This document shows positions 8,826 through 18,344 of a stretch of DNA of 36,479 bases, one piece after another (positions within the stretch are counted from its first letter, which is position 1; each line of letters opens with the position of its first letter). Under the pieces are notes generated by a model. That model worked only from the letters and a program-made list of their open reading frames with translations. It was not told the origin of the DNA and did not search any database. Location: assembly GCA_019155205.2 (NCBI GenBank), contig JAHNZQ020000010.1, positions 499,061 through 535,539 on the forward strand, written 5' to 3'. The translations under genes were made by a program, and so were the position numbers. The DNA is from Gracilaria vermiculophylla. Its lineage: Eukaryota; Rhodophyta; Florideophyceae; Gracilariales; Gracilariaceae.

Positions 8826-9726
8826 ATAACGGTTCCAATATGACAACCGTAATTCAAATGGTTTGAGCGCATTGCAGCACTAGTGTGCGGTCTCATATCG
8901 TGGCGGCGAGAGACCGCGGCGGCGAGGGCGGTATGCATAGAGCCGCTACAGCCGGTATTCTGCAGTTGCGGCCAGGAACGGACACATTGCATGCGGCATG
9001 GCCGGTTTGGGCGCACAGCGCTGTTTCATGCGCGGAATTGTAGCGTCTGGACAGCTGCATACTGTCTAACGGCGTGCGTGGCGCGCGTTGTATATTTGCT
9101 GTGGGCGCCACGGCCGTCCGTCGTCACCACCGCCACAATAGCGGCCATGATTCTTTCTGCATGCAGACGCTGTAATGACTTTATGAATGCAAGCGTCATG
9201 TTTAAGGCGGGAAATCCGTCCACATTTTCCTCTGACACGCCGTTGGCGCTGCAGCCCCATTACCTGCCGCCATCATATTTCCATGGCTGCTTCTGTGGTT
9301 TCCATGTGGCACAACAGGATAATTCAGCACAATTATGGTGGCGTCGCATGCAGCTTTCCATTCCGATCCGCTTTATTTGGGCTTTTAGCTTCTGCTTATC
9401 GAACCAATGCGCTGCTCTCATATGAGATCAAAATTGATCTCATATGTAACCGGCGCACCATTACGCAAAACTATTAAACTTTTGGGATCTGACCGGCAGG
9501 CAATACATCGTAACTTTGAATATTATAAAATATTCTCCTCGGCTGCCTATGTACAAAACATAGTTATATAGCATTCCAAAATCTTTCATAGAATCTTAGA
9601 GGGCATCACACTATAGATGAATAACTAAATCTAAATTTGAACATTGCCAAGTTTTCTAAAACACTACAAATTTTTAAGGAGCTCAAATCATTTTTAATGA
9701 ACATTTTAACTCTCAACCTATTTTCA
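8826..9726. other. GC-richer spacer between the inverted arms
   Basis: The longest frame is 180 codons on the plus strand (8883-9425), rich in Cys, Arg and Ala, with a minus-strand frame of 72 codons opposite. No domain, catalytic motif or signal peptide is convincing, so I do not call a gene. GC content is high over 8880-9300 and drops sharply after about 9470. A perfect short hairpin lies at 9419-9446. Confidence 0.45.
9419..9446. repeat. perfect 13-bp-arm hairpin
   Basis: CATATGAGATCAA is followed, after two bases, by its exact reverse complement TTGATCTCATATG. It marks the point where the GC-richer spacer changes to AT-rich DNA. It could be a terminator-like or recombination structure or a transposon end; nothing else in the sequence decides. 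Confidence 0.85.
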
Positions 9727-10090
9727 ATAATCACTTAAAAAGCACCAAAATAGGCTGCGATCTGTTTAAAAACACATTTTGTATAAGATTGTATGTAGTA
9801 TGGCTAGACAAATAAAGAGAGATTTCACTAGAAGAATACGTATAATAAGAACCTATGGTCATCATATACATTCCATTATAGACAATTACTTTACAAATTG
9901 GTTCAAAATGTTGATGACATATCTTTCAGCTTATAAATTTTACTATATACCGTGTTCTTTTTTACTTTATTTCATAATTTCATTTTCATCCGTACCAGAG
10001 TGATATAGAATTATTGCTTTTTATTTTCTAATATAGCATCTGGAATAAAAAATATTTACCCCGTGTGTTACCTTTGCAACACCTGCCTTA
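9727..10090 (+). repeat. right arm of the large inverted repeat
   Basis: Reverse-complement partner of 8433-8793, opening with ATAATCACTT and closing with TGTTACCTTTGCAACACCT. It lacks the 34-bp flanking repeat found around the left arm, so the two arms do not have equivalent borders. Confidence 0.85.
9779..10003 (+). CDS. small hypothetical ORF in the right arm (74 codons)
   Basis: Same length and frame as the ORF at 8517-8741, differing at two residues. No ribosome-context or promoter evidence. It is listed because the frame is open in both copies of an AT-rich sequence where stops are common, yet the near identity of the arms limits what this proves. Confidence 0.25.
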   Translation: MYKIVCSMARQIKRDFTRRIRIIRTYGHHIHSIIDNYFTNWFKMLMTYLSAYKFYYIPCSFLLYFIISFSSVPE

Positions 10091-11734
10091 ATCCTGAAAT
10101 AAAGCTTTTGGAATCATTTTGTTTCTTTTTTTTCTCGTTCTATTTATCTGCATTAATTACAAACATATGCTAACAAACATTGGGTTTTTATAGGCTATTT
10201 TATATGCTTCCATTCGGTTCATTAAACGGGTGGTTTTCTAAATATTATCTATTACTTCATCATCTATCGAGCAAAAGAAATGGTGTGGGCTTTTAACGTT
10301 AATATTTCTACGTTCTGGTTTATGTGGTTTCCACGCATCCACAATACGAATTGCCAAAAGAAAGAAATTGACTCGAAATTGTAGTACAGTGAGCGAACTA
10401 CCTCAGTCTGTGGCATGCGCCGTGGCCATTTTGAAATAAATCAAAGCGAATTATTAGCGACTGTGGAGAACTGGTAGATTTTAATTGATAACGGCACGCT
10501 ATAGTAAGCGGCGTGCCCGAAGGCGCAATTAGTGGCACTGTCCCAACGTGGGTGTTTGCCAGAAATTTGGAGCTCTGCATCGTACATGGAGATGTGCGTG
10601 AGTTTCTCTCCCTTACTCGCTAAAGCGAAGCGTCTTCTGACTACGTTTCGACCACTGTGGTTTCTATAGTCGACCAGCAGGTTACCTGCCCATAACAACA
10701 GGCGCCACTGACCCGCGAATGCTGCATTCGGCTCTATCAATCCCGTGATGGAAGCCTGCCGGCCATCCTGTGTCTACAGCCGTTCCGGTGCTGCCGTTAC
10801 CATGCTATGCACCATTTGGTCTCTCCTTCTAGTTTGTGTTACTCTTGCGCTCTCTAACCAGTCGCTTTCTTCTTGCCTACAAACCGGTTCCACGTGTGCC
10901 GCTTGCTGTATTTCATTTTTTCCTCCAGAATTAGAAAGTAGGGGTACATACCGATTCGTTGAAACTAGAAGATTCGAAAGGAAGAAGAAATTTCATTTTC
11001 GTTTTGTTGTGAGAACTGCTGTGAAACAGCTCGCATAAATCACCAACCCCAAGCAACTGGAATAATACTTAACCAGAAAGATGTCACAACTTGTTCGTCG
11101 GGAGAAAAGCGCGACTTTCCCCCTAAAAACCCGCATTTAGACAACTCAGAGCAGTTTTTTCAAAAGCTAACCAATAGGTATTTTCCTGGTAGCCAGCAGG
11201 ACGACAGAGCGGCCGTGCCTCAACCGACACGAAAAAAAGCCGGATTGTCTCGTAGAGCCGGTCCGACAAACCAATTGGATGGCAAAGAGGATGTAAAGAG
11301 AGGTCCGAATGGCAGTACCCTGCTTGGACATTAATGATGTCACCGCCATACTGGTTGAATGTGCCTGGAGGTATTTTACCGAAATGATTCCCGCATAGGT
11401 GCCTCAATTCCTCAAAAACGACGCCTAAGCAGATGTCGACAGAATGGTAAGGAAGTCTCTTAAGGAGCACCAGCAGGAGATTCCTCCTTGAATACGACGG
11501 TCAAGTGCTACTATAGGTCTTGTGGGTACATCTTATGTGCCAGTGGTGGACGAGAGGTTTATCCGGATGGCAGACCAGACCGTCCTTCCAATAATCTCGG
11601 GTCATGTGCAGCAACCAGGCCAAGTTTAAAAAAGAGCAGAATATTATGAAGAAGAGTGGCCGGTATTTTACTACCTCTAACAACCAACTGGTGATGCTAC
11701 GAAAGGAGCCAAAACGGTGGTGACCCCAGTGGGG
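10091..11734. other. mostly unassigned DNA; possible upstream end of Gypsy-2
   Basis: 10091-10400 is AT-rich without ORFs. 10441-10740 (-) and 10745-11038 (+) hold frames of 97-99 codons. The plus one contains a hydrophobic run (TMLCTIWSLLLVCVTLALS) resembling a secretion signal, but it is unsupported by any homology I can recognise. 11120-11730 has broken plus-strand frames rich in basic and polar residues that may be the start of the Gypsy-2 gag. No LTR for Gypsy-2 was found. Confidence 0.4.
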
Positions 11735-12322
11735 GCGGTTCATCTAACGCGGAGGAAGAGGACCGACGAAAGCCAAAAGTAAAGCATAAGAAAACCAATC
11801 GGAAGAAGCAACAAACCACAAGGTCGGGCTCGGACACGTCCACTTCCAAAATCCGAGAACGGGCCTCTCGACAAATGAATAGTATGACCGCAAAACGAAG
11901 AAAGCGGTGGGGAGTGCTCCAGCCGCAAGGGAAAAAGTTGCCGCAAAGAAAAACGTCTCCTCAAGGGAAAACCCAATCTGCGCGCATCGTCAGATTTTCA
12001 TTCTGGTGAGGAAAACCTGGAGCAAATGCAACCATTGAATGGCCACTTTAACATGGCTTTCGGTAACCTCACCTAATCGTGGACCAGTCGCAATGCTTTA
12101 TATTCGGACAGGGCCACACAGAAGATAAATAAGCAGCATTGTTGCCTTAATTTTCAAGTGTAATATACGACCGAAACTGGTGATGCCTCCATCTCAATAA
12201 TAGATTTCCTTCAACGGTTTGAGCTTGTATGTGACCAAAATGGCTTTTTGTAAGGCGAGGCCATGCAGTTGTGCCAGTTTTACATCAGGGGACGAACTGG
12301 CTCCTCGCTGCACAGTATTATG
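11735..12322 (+). pseudogene. gag: Gypsy-2 gag, N-terminal part
   Basis: A highly basic low-complexity region (EEEDRRKPKVKHKKTNRKKQ, about 11749-11810) is followed, in shifted frames, by a gag-like helical segment containing ISIIDFLQRFELVCDQNGF (about 12195-12252) and AMQLCQFYIRGRTGSSLH (about 12259-12312). The reading is cut at SLHSIM by the LTR starting at 12323 and resumes as NIMVDEDATETL after 13081. In-frame stops are present (for example the TAA near 12080 and the TAA near 12252). The function would be particle assembly. Confidence 0.6.
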
Positions 12323-13074
12323 TGTATTGCAATAGCTGGCGTGCAATAAAAGCTCACGAAGACGTCGGATTCTTTCTCTGCGGAGGTAGTCTGGCGGTAG
12401 AGCCCTCTCGAAAGAACAACACGACATTTCGTGTAAAAGACCAAAAGTAGCCCTGGCACCATTTGGCACGAGAGGTATAAGAAAGATCTCAACTACGAGG
12501 GTGTCTGAGTGCGTGGTGCATCGGTGTAGTATAGAGATGGAAAACTAAGGGAAAGCCGGGTTGCGAGGTCCATAGGGTGAGGGATGTACCACCGAGGTGG
12601 GGAAAAGGGAAGTAACCGTAGAACAAACAAGGGCGATCGATAAAGATCCTTGTGAAAGGAGCGAGCTTAGTGAGACTGGCATTGCCCTAAGTATGAGTGC
12701 TCTCAGCGAACAAGGCGAATGAGCAACCGTACGCTACGCGATATCCCCCGTGAGAGGCAAATACTACATTAGGCGAAAGGCCCAGATCAGGAACTTTGGT
12801 TACCTTTTACTGAGGGTGGCGGCGGTGACGCCGGCGCCCTTAATTCTGCAGTTCCAATCAAATAAGTAGTAAAAGAATAAATGGATAAACATACGGCCAC
12901 TTGGGCCCCCACCCGTGCACTGTCCCAGGCACCGGTCTTACCGGGAGCTCTCCGTGCCACACGGGTAGGACTTGTGTCGCCGGCCGCTTGCGCAAGACTT
13001 AGTCACCTTCAATTGCTGGTTTCTCGGTAAAATTTTATATATGAAAATACCCCATATACTGGGCGTGCACTTCA
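12323..13074 (-). mobile_element. LTR of the Gypsy-3 family, solo, inserted in the Gypsy-2 gag
   Basis: This 752-bp unit matches LTRs at 30207-30965 and 18345-19582. On the plus strand it opens TGTATTGCAA and ends GTGCACTTCA; the ends form an imperfect inverted repeat of TG(T/A)A(A/G)TGC type, expected of an LTR. Orientation is inferred from the Gypsy-3 element. The gag reading of Gypsy-2 is interrupted at this point. The flanks read GTATT (12315-12319) and GTATA (13075-13079), an imperfect duplication with three unexplained bases on the left. No internal coding region accompanies it. Confidence 0.7.
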
Positions 13075-13900
13075 GTATACAAGGGAGCAACATAATGGTT
13101 GACGAGGATGCTACGGAGACTCTGCGAGCCTATTCCCAAGTGGTGAATAATCTCTTACTGACTTACGCTGCCGATGAGGTTTTCCATGAAGCCTACGGGG
13201 AGATATTGGATTGCCGCCAACAAGCTGGACATACCGCATTGGAATTCGCTAAGACACTGTTTTCGAGTGCCTCTAGCTGTTAAAATGTCTTTACTATCGC
13301 CCGGCTGAAGTCACTGTATGCCGATAACGTGGATAAGGCCATTAGAGCACATGTGGGGAAGCTTTTGATAAATCATCGGCACCTTGTTTTTGACACGTTT
13401 GCCCGGTATGCTCAAGGGATTGATGACACCCACCGAGCTGAACAGCGCCATTAACTACCAATGAATTTCACATCTAGGAAGAAACCGAAGGCCAAGATGG
13501 TGCTGGCTATGAATTACTCTCCTGTCTCTAAAAAGGAGTATCAGCCGGTTTGGAGTCGGCAGCAAAACTTTCCTCTGAGTAGACGCAATGAAGTTCCAGA
13601 CGGCTGGCGCCTCATCAAAACTGATCGTCTTCGATGCCCTCTAATCTAGAAGGGGTGCCTCCACCTCTTGTACTGACTGACTCTAATCAAGCAATGTTCG
13701 CTATGCCCTGTGGAATCAATATGCCTGGAAGCCAACAGGTTTCGTACCAAACGGCAATGTAGCAGACCATGCAGTAGCAGCAAGTCCCACGTAATACCTC
13801 TGGTTTATCAGCATTCAGATATCCTTCAACTAGTAACCTTCTGTGTTGGTTCTGTCTATCACCCTGCCATATGGCTACAGCGTATCCTAGTGTTACCTGC
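13075..13900 (+). pseudogene. gag: Gypsy-2 gag, C-terminal part with damaged zinc knuckle
   Basis: One frame runs from 13090 to 13649 with TAA stops at 13281-13283 and 13454-13456. It contains VDEDATETLRAYSQVVNNLL, AYGEILDCRQQAGHTALEF and RLKSLYADNVDKAIRAHV, typical of a retrotransposon gag helical domain. In another frame, 13844-13885 encodes a zinc-knuckle-like motif, CWFCLSPCHMATAY: spacing C-x2-C-x4-H-x4 is kept but the final Cys is Tyr and the conserved Gly is Cys. Such knuckles bind the element RNA. Confidence 0.68.
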
Positions 13901-14290
13901 ATCAACGCGCACCTCTCCTGCAGGTTCGACAACATCAAAAGCAGGAGTTGATACGGATATCTATGGAACAAAGGCCACAACTATCTGGGATAGAAGCCAA
14001 CTAACGAGAACTGCTGCACCAAAAGCCACGAAACATCTTCTTTGTCACCATCCCGGATTCTGTGACGTCAAAGCCCCAGAATAACCCAAACGAGGAAAAA
14101 TAATAAGAGTTGGACATGAGACCGGCTCCAACCATGTACTGAATGGTAGTGACTGAGACCAATAGATCCTAAAACGAATCGGAACCAACTGGTTCTCGAA
14201 GAAGAACGGGAAATCGATTAGGTGAACCCGGGTTTTTATGTAACATGACAACTATAAAACCTCTACTATCCTAAGGGTCTCCACTGCACA
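13901..14290 (+). other. Gypsy-2 interdomain region, protease not recognised
   Basis: A protease is expected between gag and RT but no D-S/T-G-A motif is visible. Short frames rich in Thr, Ala and Pro occur (to 14084), then AT-rich sequence. Either the protease has decayed beyond recognition or it was deleted. Confidence 0.45.
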
Positions 14291-15177
14291 AGATATACCC
14301 TGTTTAGACGTCCTTGACCCAGGTAAGGACCGAGACTGGTCGCCAATAACCTACTTTCAACTGGAACTCTTCAGTAGCTTCAATGAGTACACTTGCCGAA
14401 CCCATCGGTAAGCGCTTGGAATTGCAAAAGTGATTATAAAATTGGATGCCAATGGCGTCTACTGCAAAGTAGACATCCCCGAGACGGACAGAGAAAATTG
14501 ACTTTCCCGTGCCACGCTGGACTCTACCGGTCTTGATACATGCCATTGGGCTTGCGCAACGCACTCGCAACTTTCCAGGCGGCTTTGAACATCATCTTTT
14601 CAATAGTAAAATGGAAAACTGCGTTAGTATACCTTATGGATATCTTAATCTACTCATGCAAAATCAAGGTTTACGTTACCCATGTGAAAAATGTATTTTT
14701 CTTGATCCAACTGACGAGAGGTGCTCTAAAGCTAAACAAAGTTATGTTGTTTGACCAGAAGATAGAGTATATGGGGCATATTATATGTCCCAGCGGCTTG
14801 AAAGCCGATGTAAGGAACATTCAAAGGGTTAAAGGAGTGATTATTCCGTGGAACGAGACGTATATCCGATTCTTTATTGGCTTATGTTAAGTGTAGTGTT
14901 GGGTTGTCACGAGATTTTCCAAGATTTCACCTTCTCTGCACGGGATATCACAGAAAGGTCAGCCGGAAGGTTTCGATTACCGAAAGAACGACGAGCTACA
15001 GGCTTTCTTGATCCCAAAGGCAGCGCTTCTAACCCCACTGCTGTTCGCCCTGCCAAAGTCAGGATGCCCGTACACGTTGTATTCTATCGCCCCAGCTCCC
15101 CAGGTGGGATGCTGTCTCATGCAAAAGCATGAGAATGAAAGTAAATTACCGATTGGATATTGGAGAAGAGCTCTGAC
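14291..15177 (+). pseudogene. pol: Gypsy-2 reverse transcriptase and start of RNase H
   Basis: Clear RT motifs: KLDANGVYCKVDIPETDREN (about 14437-14497), PCHAGLYRS, MPLGLRNALATFQAALN (from 14540), ALVYLMDILIYS (YLMD at 14630-14641), EYMGHIICPSGLKAD, RFFIGLC. The catalytic YLDD box reads YLMD, so the first Asp of the pair is lost. A TGA just before MPLGLRN and frame changes around 14890-15010 disrupt the reading. The RNase H start includes FALPKSGCPYTLYS (about 15040-15081; the Asp of the TDAS-type motif is not kept) and IGYWRRAL (about 15152-15175). It stops at the TSD of the nested LTR. Confidence 0.82.
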
Positions 15178-15731
15178 TGTAGTACAGTGGCTCCTACGAA
15201 AATAGGGTGGTTTGGCCTTAAGGTATAATATTCCTAAGGAGGGCTCGTATTTTATTAGTTGGGCCACGTGGTGCGGAGTTCCGCCCGCGTGCGCTACAGT
15301 ATCCGTAAGGGACGGTAGAAGTATTATTTATTTTAGTTAATTTACGCAGGTAATTAGTACAGTAGTGCGACCTGCCGAGGCGGGCTCCCGGCTAGATATT
15401 TAAGCTGCCGGTTGAGCTCCACCTCTGGGAAAGTAAAGACAAGCACCCTTGAGTCTTCTTCTACATTTTCCAGTTGGAGTCTCTTGTCTATTCACGCAGG
15501 TTTCCAAGCCGCCGATCCCCAGCTCGCATCATAGCAGCGCCTGTAGGAGCATTGTCCGCCCAGTGAACCTCCCCCTCCGCTTGGTGTTTGCGGATCACCT
15601 TTAAGAATTTCCCCGGTTTGCGACAGCGGATACCGGAGACCACCTTTAGGAGCACGCACCTTTAGAGTGAACAAAAACTCCTAACGGACGTTGTGATTTA
15701 CTACCTCGAGAGGAGGGCTGACAGTACCACA
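15178..15731 (-). mobile_element. 554-bp solo LTR, copy 2, in the Gypsy-2 RNase H
   Basis: Reverse complement of the copy at 2352-2905. Flanked by exact CTGAC duplications (15173-15177 and 15732-15736). Removing the LTR and one duplication restores an uninterrupted RNase H frame across the junction, strong evidence for both borders. The minus-strand ends are TGTGGTACTGT and CTGTACTACA, a good terminal inverted repeat. No internal region is present. Confidence 0.92.
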
Positions 15732-15736
15732 CTGAC

Positions 15737-16060
15737 CATGGCAGATCAGAATTATGCCGTGACAGAAAAAAAATGCCTCACAGAATTGTGGAGCATGCTG
15801 ACGCTTTGGCTCTACCTTTATGGAGATACTTTTACCCTTCAGACAGACCATGACGCCTTTAGGTAGATTCTCGGCCTTTTGAATGCATCCGGACGATTGG
15901 CTAGATGAATATTGCGCTTGTCTGAGGTTGACTAATAAATACAATTCTCACAGGGTAATAAGCACAATTTGGGGGACGCGTTGTCTCGTCTTCAAACCAA
16001 TGAGAAAGAAGAAGACGCCATACAGAATGAGATCACTTGCTTCAGGGTAATGCAACATAC
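15737..16060 (+). pseudogene. pol: Gypsy-2 RNase H, C-terminal part
   Basis: The frame starting near 15738 encodes NYAVTEKKCLTELW, LYLYGDTFTLQTDHDAF, ILGLLNASGRLAR and GNKHNLGDALSRLQTN, the ordered motifs of a Ty3/Gypsy RNase H. The acidic residues in TEKKC and TDHD are kept. In-frame stops are TAG 15864-15866, TGA 15906-15908 (both where relatives have Trp) and a tandem TAA TAA at 15933-15938. The following integrase is absent. Confidence 0.85.
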
Positions 16061-16869
16061 TCAATGCGCTTGAATGGTTTCGCTAATGGCTGTGCACACG
16101 CGATAGGTCCTGCGCTACGGAAACTAGCGGAAACCTGCAAAATACATTGCGGCACCTGCCGGAACCTTGCGAGCCGTTAATTTCCGCCGAAAAACCCTGT
16201 TCTCTAGACGGTGGTGGGCCTGTCTTAATTTACCTGCGATTTGTTACTTTCTTAATAACAGACTGCCGGGGCACATTTTATAAAAAAAGAACCCCTTTAA
16301 CGTCATTGATCAACACTAAAGCTGATTAGACGCCGAGAGCGCGCCCGTTCCAATGCTTGCAAACGCGGATTCTATCCCACTATCACAATTCACGATTATT
16401 GCCCACGCTTGCGTAAGTAAATCCCGACACTCGTCATCAAAGCATTTTTACCTGAAAGCGTAAACGGTGTAGTGTCTGTTCGTGCTCAGAATGTCTGCGG
16501 CAAGCATGTATGACATTGTATCTATTGTAGTACCGCCGTCGCTCAATTTCGTTGACCAGCTGGCCCTCATCAAAATCAAGAACGTATACAGTGTCTACAA
16601 GGCTAAAGTTGACGACGTTAACAACGACCGTCATAAAGAGAACCAGATGCAACCAGTCTCGATCAAAAACTGTGTTAATAATTCTACCCGTTACGCACTG
16701 TGCATAATGAAGGGAATGTGGTATTATATGCCTCTCCAGCAAAAGACGATCCAATCTCAGTCGGTCTCCGGGATTCAAAATCGAAATTATCCGTCCCTAA
16801 TGTCCAATGTCGCAAAGAAAGCATCTGGTCCCGGCTTTTGTCCTTTCGGGACAAGAAAGTAACGCGACT
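16061..16869. other. junction region, no gene recognised
   Basis: Gypsy-2 similarity ends near 16060 and the minus-strand protease remnant starts at 16870. Overlapping frames of 113 codons (-, 16437-16778) and 126 codons (+, 16482-16862) show no recognisable motif. An RT for the minus-strand element would be expected here but none is seen, so a deletion junction is likely. Confidence 0.45.
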
Positions 16870-17661
16870 TCAGATCGGAGACCGCGATCTAGGTTGTATG
16901 CGGAGCACTGTCAGAGAATGCGTGTATCTAGCTGTTGGCAGGATTTCTTGTTTCCGCTTCAATGCTGCTGGGACTTCGTGAAAAATACTCGACGGAGAGT
17001 GTATGTCTTCTGGTAATGAGTTGTTTTCGTTTTCCACGGGGTTTGGTGTGGGCCGTTGTTCTTCTGCTGCCAGCGCAACTGTCTGTGGTACTCTTTCTAT
17101 GGGGTACCAAAATACAGTGAAGTGCGGCAAGCCGATGATCATGTCATGCTTAGGTGGTATTTGCATCAACTCGGCTGTGATGAGGACAGTTCGGGCCCCA
17201 TTCTTGACAGTGACCTTTGCAAGACCTTCACGTTTTGCCATGTACTACCCTCGACGGCCCAAAATGCACTCGGACGCGTCCTCGACAGGTATTCCGTGCC
17301 CCAAAACAAACGCAGTTGATATGGCCGATGCTGTGGCACAAGAGTCTACAACTGCCTATCCCTCAACATTATTTAAGAGGATGGGAGTCTGCTGTAGTTC
17401 TCTAGCTTTATACAGAGCCATGGGAAGAGCTTTCAGACCTTGGATTTTTTCAGTTTCGTGATCCATAATGTCTGCACTCAGCTGCAAGTTGCAGTACACT
17501 TCATCCAAACCCATCAGGGTGCGTAGTTCCATATGTGGCAATGTCAGTTGTTCCAGTTCTCTAAGTTTTTCAGCCGGTTTCATGGAGCTTTCAACTCGTA
17601 GATTGGCGTCTTGAGTCTCATTATATTTGTAGTGCAACGCCCCGTCGAGGGTCTGCCGCAT
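16870..17661 (-). pseudogene. Gypsy-6 gag C-terminus and retropepsin protease
   Basis: On the minus strand, a frame from 17661 to 17356 (charged, helical: PAEKLRELEQLTLPHMELRT) ends at a TAG and continues in frame with VVDSCATASAISTAF, a retropepsin active site with the Gly of D-S-G-A changed to Cys (Asp codon 17346-17344). A further frame (17241-16870) gives REGLAKVTVKNGARTV and HDMIIGLPHFTVFWYPIE, the second half of the fold with its I-G-L motif. The RT that should follow is missing. Position and strand suggest it continues the gag whose N-terminal half is at 30966-31769, separated by the Gypsy-3 insertion. Confidence 0.65.
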
Positions 17662-17810
17662 CAGCGGTCGTCATAAGTATTTCATCCGCTCCCGGCTGCC
17701 ACAACCGTGGTTATGAATAGTATTAGCTTCACTAGCCCCATTTGGGGGTGTCCCTAGGAAGGGTAGTAATTGTGGCCTCGTGTGCCGATATTGGCCCGAT
17801 GACGGGTGCG

Positions 17811-17910
17811 NNNNNNNNNNNNNNNNNNNNNNNNNNNNNNNNNNNNNNNNNNNNNNNNNNNNNNNNNNNNNNNNNNNNNNNNNNNNNNNNNNNNNNNNNN
17901 NNNNNNNNNN
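17811..17910. other. assembly gap (100 N)
   Basis: Exactly 100 undetermined bases, the usual placeholder for a scaffold gap of unknown size. Its flanks are repetitive retrotransposon DNA. Order and distance across it are not proven by the sequence. Confidence 0.98.
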
Positions 17911-18344
17911 CTCGTGTCGACCCTATCAGAGGGCTCTCTCGCTGTGCCACCTCTCATTGGGAGCAAGCTTGAACACCTTGGTGGTGCTTCCGCGACGCGG
18001 CTCGTGTCTGTGCCACGTTCGTAGTTTGCACTACAATATTCGTCTTTCGTGCACATGTCCTGGCGTATTTGGATCCTTGCATGGAACCACATGGCTTTCT
18101 TCTTCAGTTGCTACTTTTTCACGTGGTACATATTTTTTTCCTTCCTTTGGGCGGGCGATCCTCGCTTCCCCAAATGGTCCCTTGTTGAGTTAGTGCTGGA
18201 ACTATATATCGCGCATCGTTTTTTCTTATTGCCACAATATTTCTGCGCTTCAATGCTACCATCACGGCCATGCTGCTCTTTCTGCTCTCCAGACGGCCAT
18301 TTAGAGTCAATATTGATGGCGCTTGAGATATCAGCAGAGATAGA
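17911..18344 (-). pseudogene. probable Gypsy-6 gag, region after the helical domain
   Basis: Minus-strand frames here are hydrophilic and basic (for example SKWPSGEQKEQHGRDGSIEA and QKYCGNKKKRC), compatible with the tail of a gag that carries a zinc knuckle, but no complete knuckle survives. The main support is position: it lies immediately across the Gypsy-3 insertion from the truncated gag at 30966-31769. Assignment is tentative. Confidence 0.35.

Larger units (their letters stand above)
11735..16060 (+). mobile_element. Gypsy-2: truncated Ty3/Gypsy remnant
   Basis: Plus-strand gag, RT and RNase H remnants occur in the right order, without a recognisable integrase or flanking LTR pair. Two foreign LTRs are nested in it: 12323-13074 in gag and 15178-15731 in RNase H. 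Coding similarity stops at about 16060, just after the GDALSRLQTN motif that normally ends RNase H, so the integrase end is deleted or replaced. Stops and frameshifts are frequent. Confidence 0.75.

Noticed and set aside
10745..11038. Secreted host protein with a signal-like hydrophobic run
   Set aside because: Short, no homology recognised, no second line of evidence; left as unassigned.
12323..13649. LTR at 12323-13074 as the 5' LTR of Gypsy-2
   Set aside because: Gag coding is found on both sides of it and is cut in mid-domain, and its relatives at 18345 and 30207 bracket the minus-strand Gypsy-3.
17003..17461. 152-codon plus-strand ORF
   Set aside because: Antisense to a recognisable retropepsin on the minus strand.
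17732..18193. Open frames that span the run of N
   Set aside because: They are open only because the unknown bases contain no stops.
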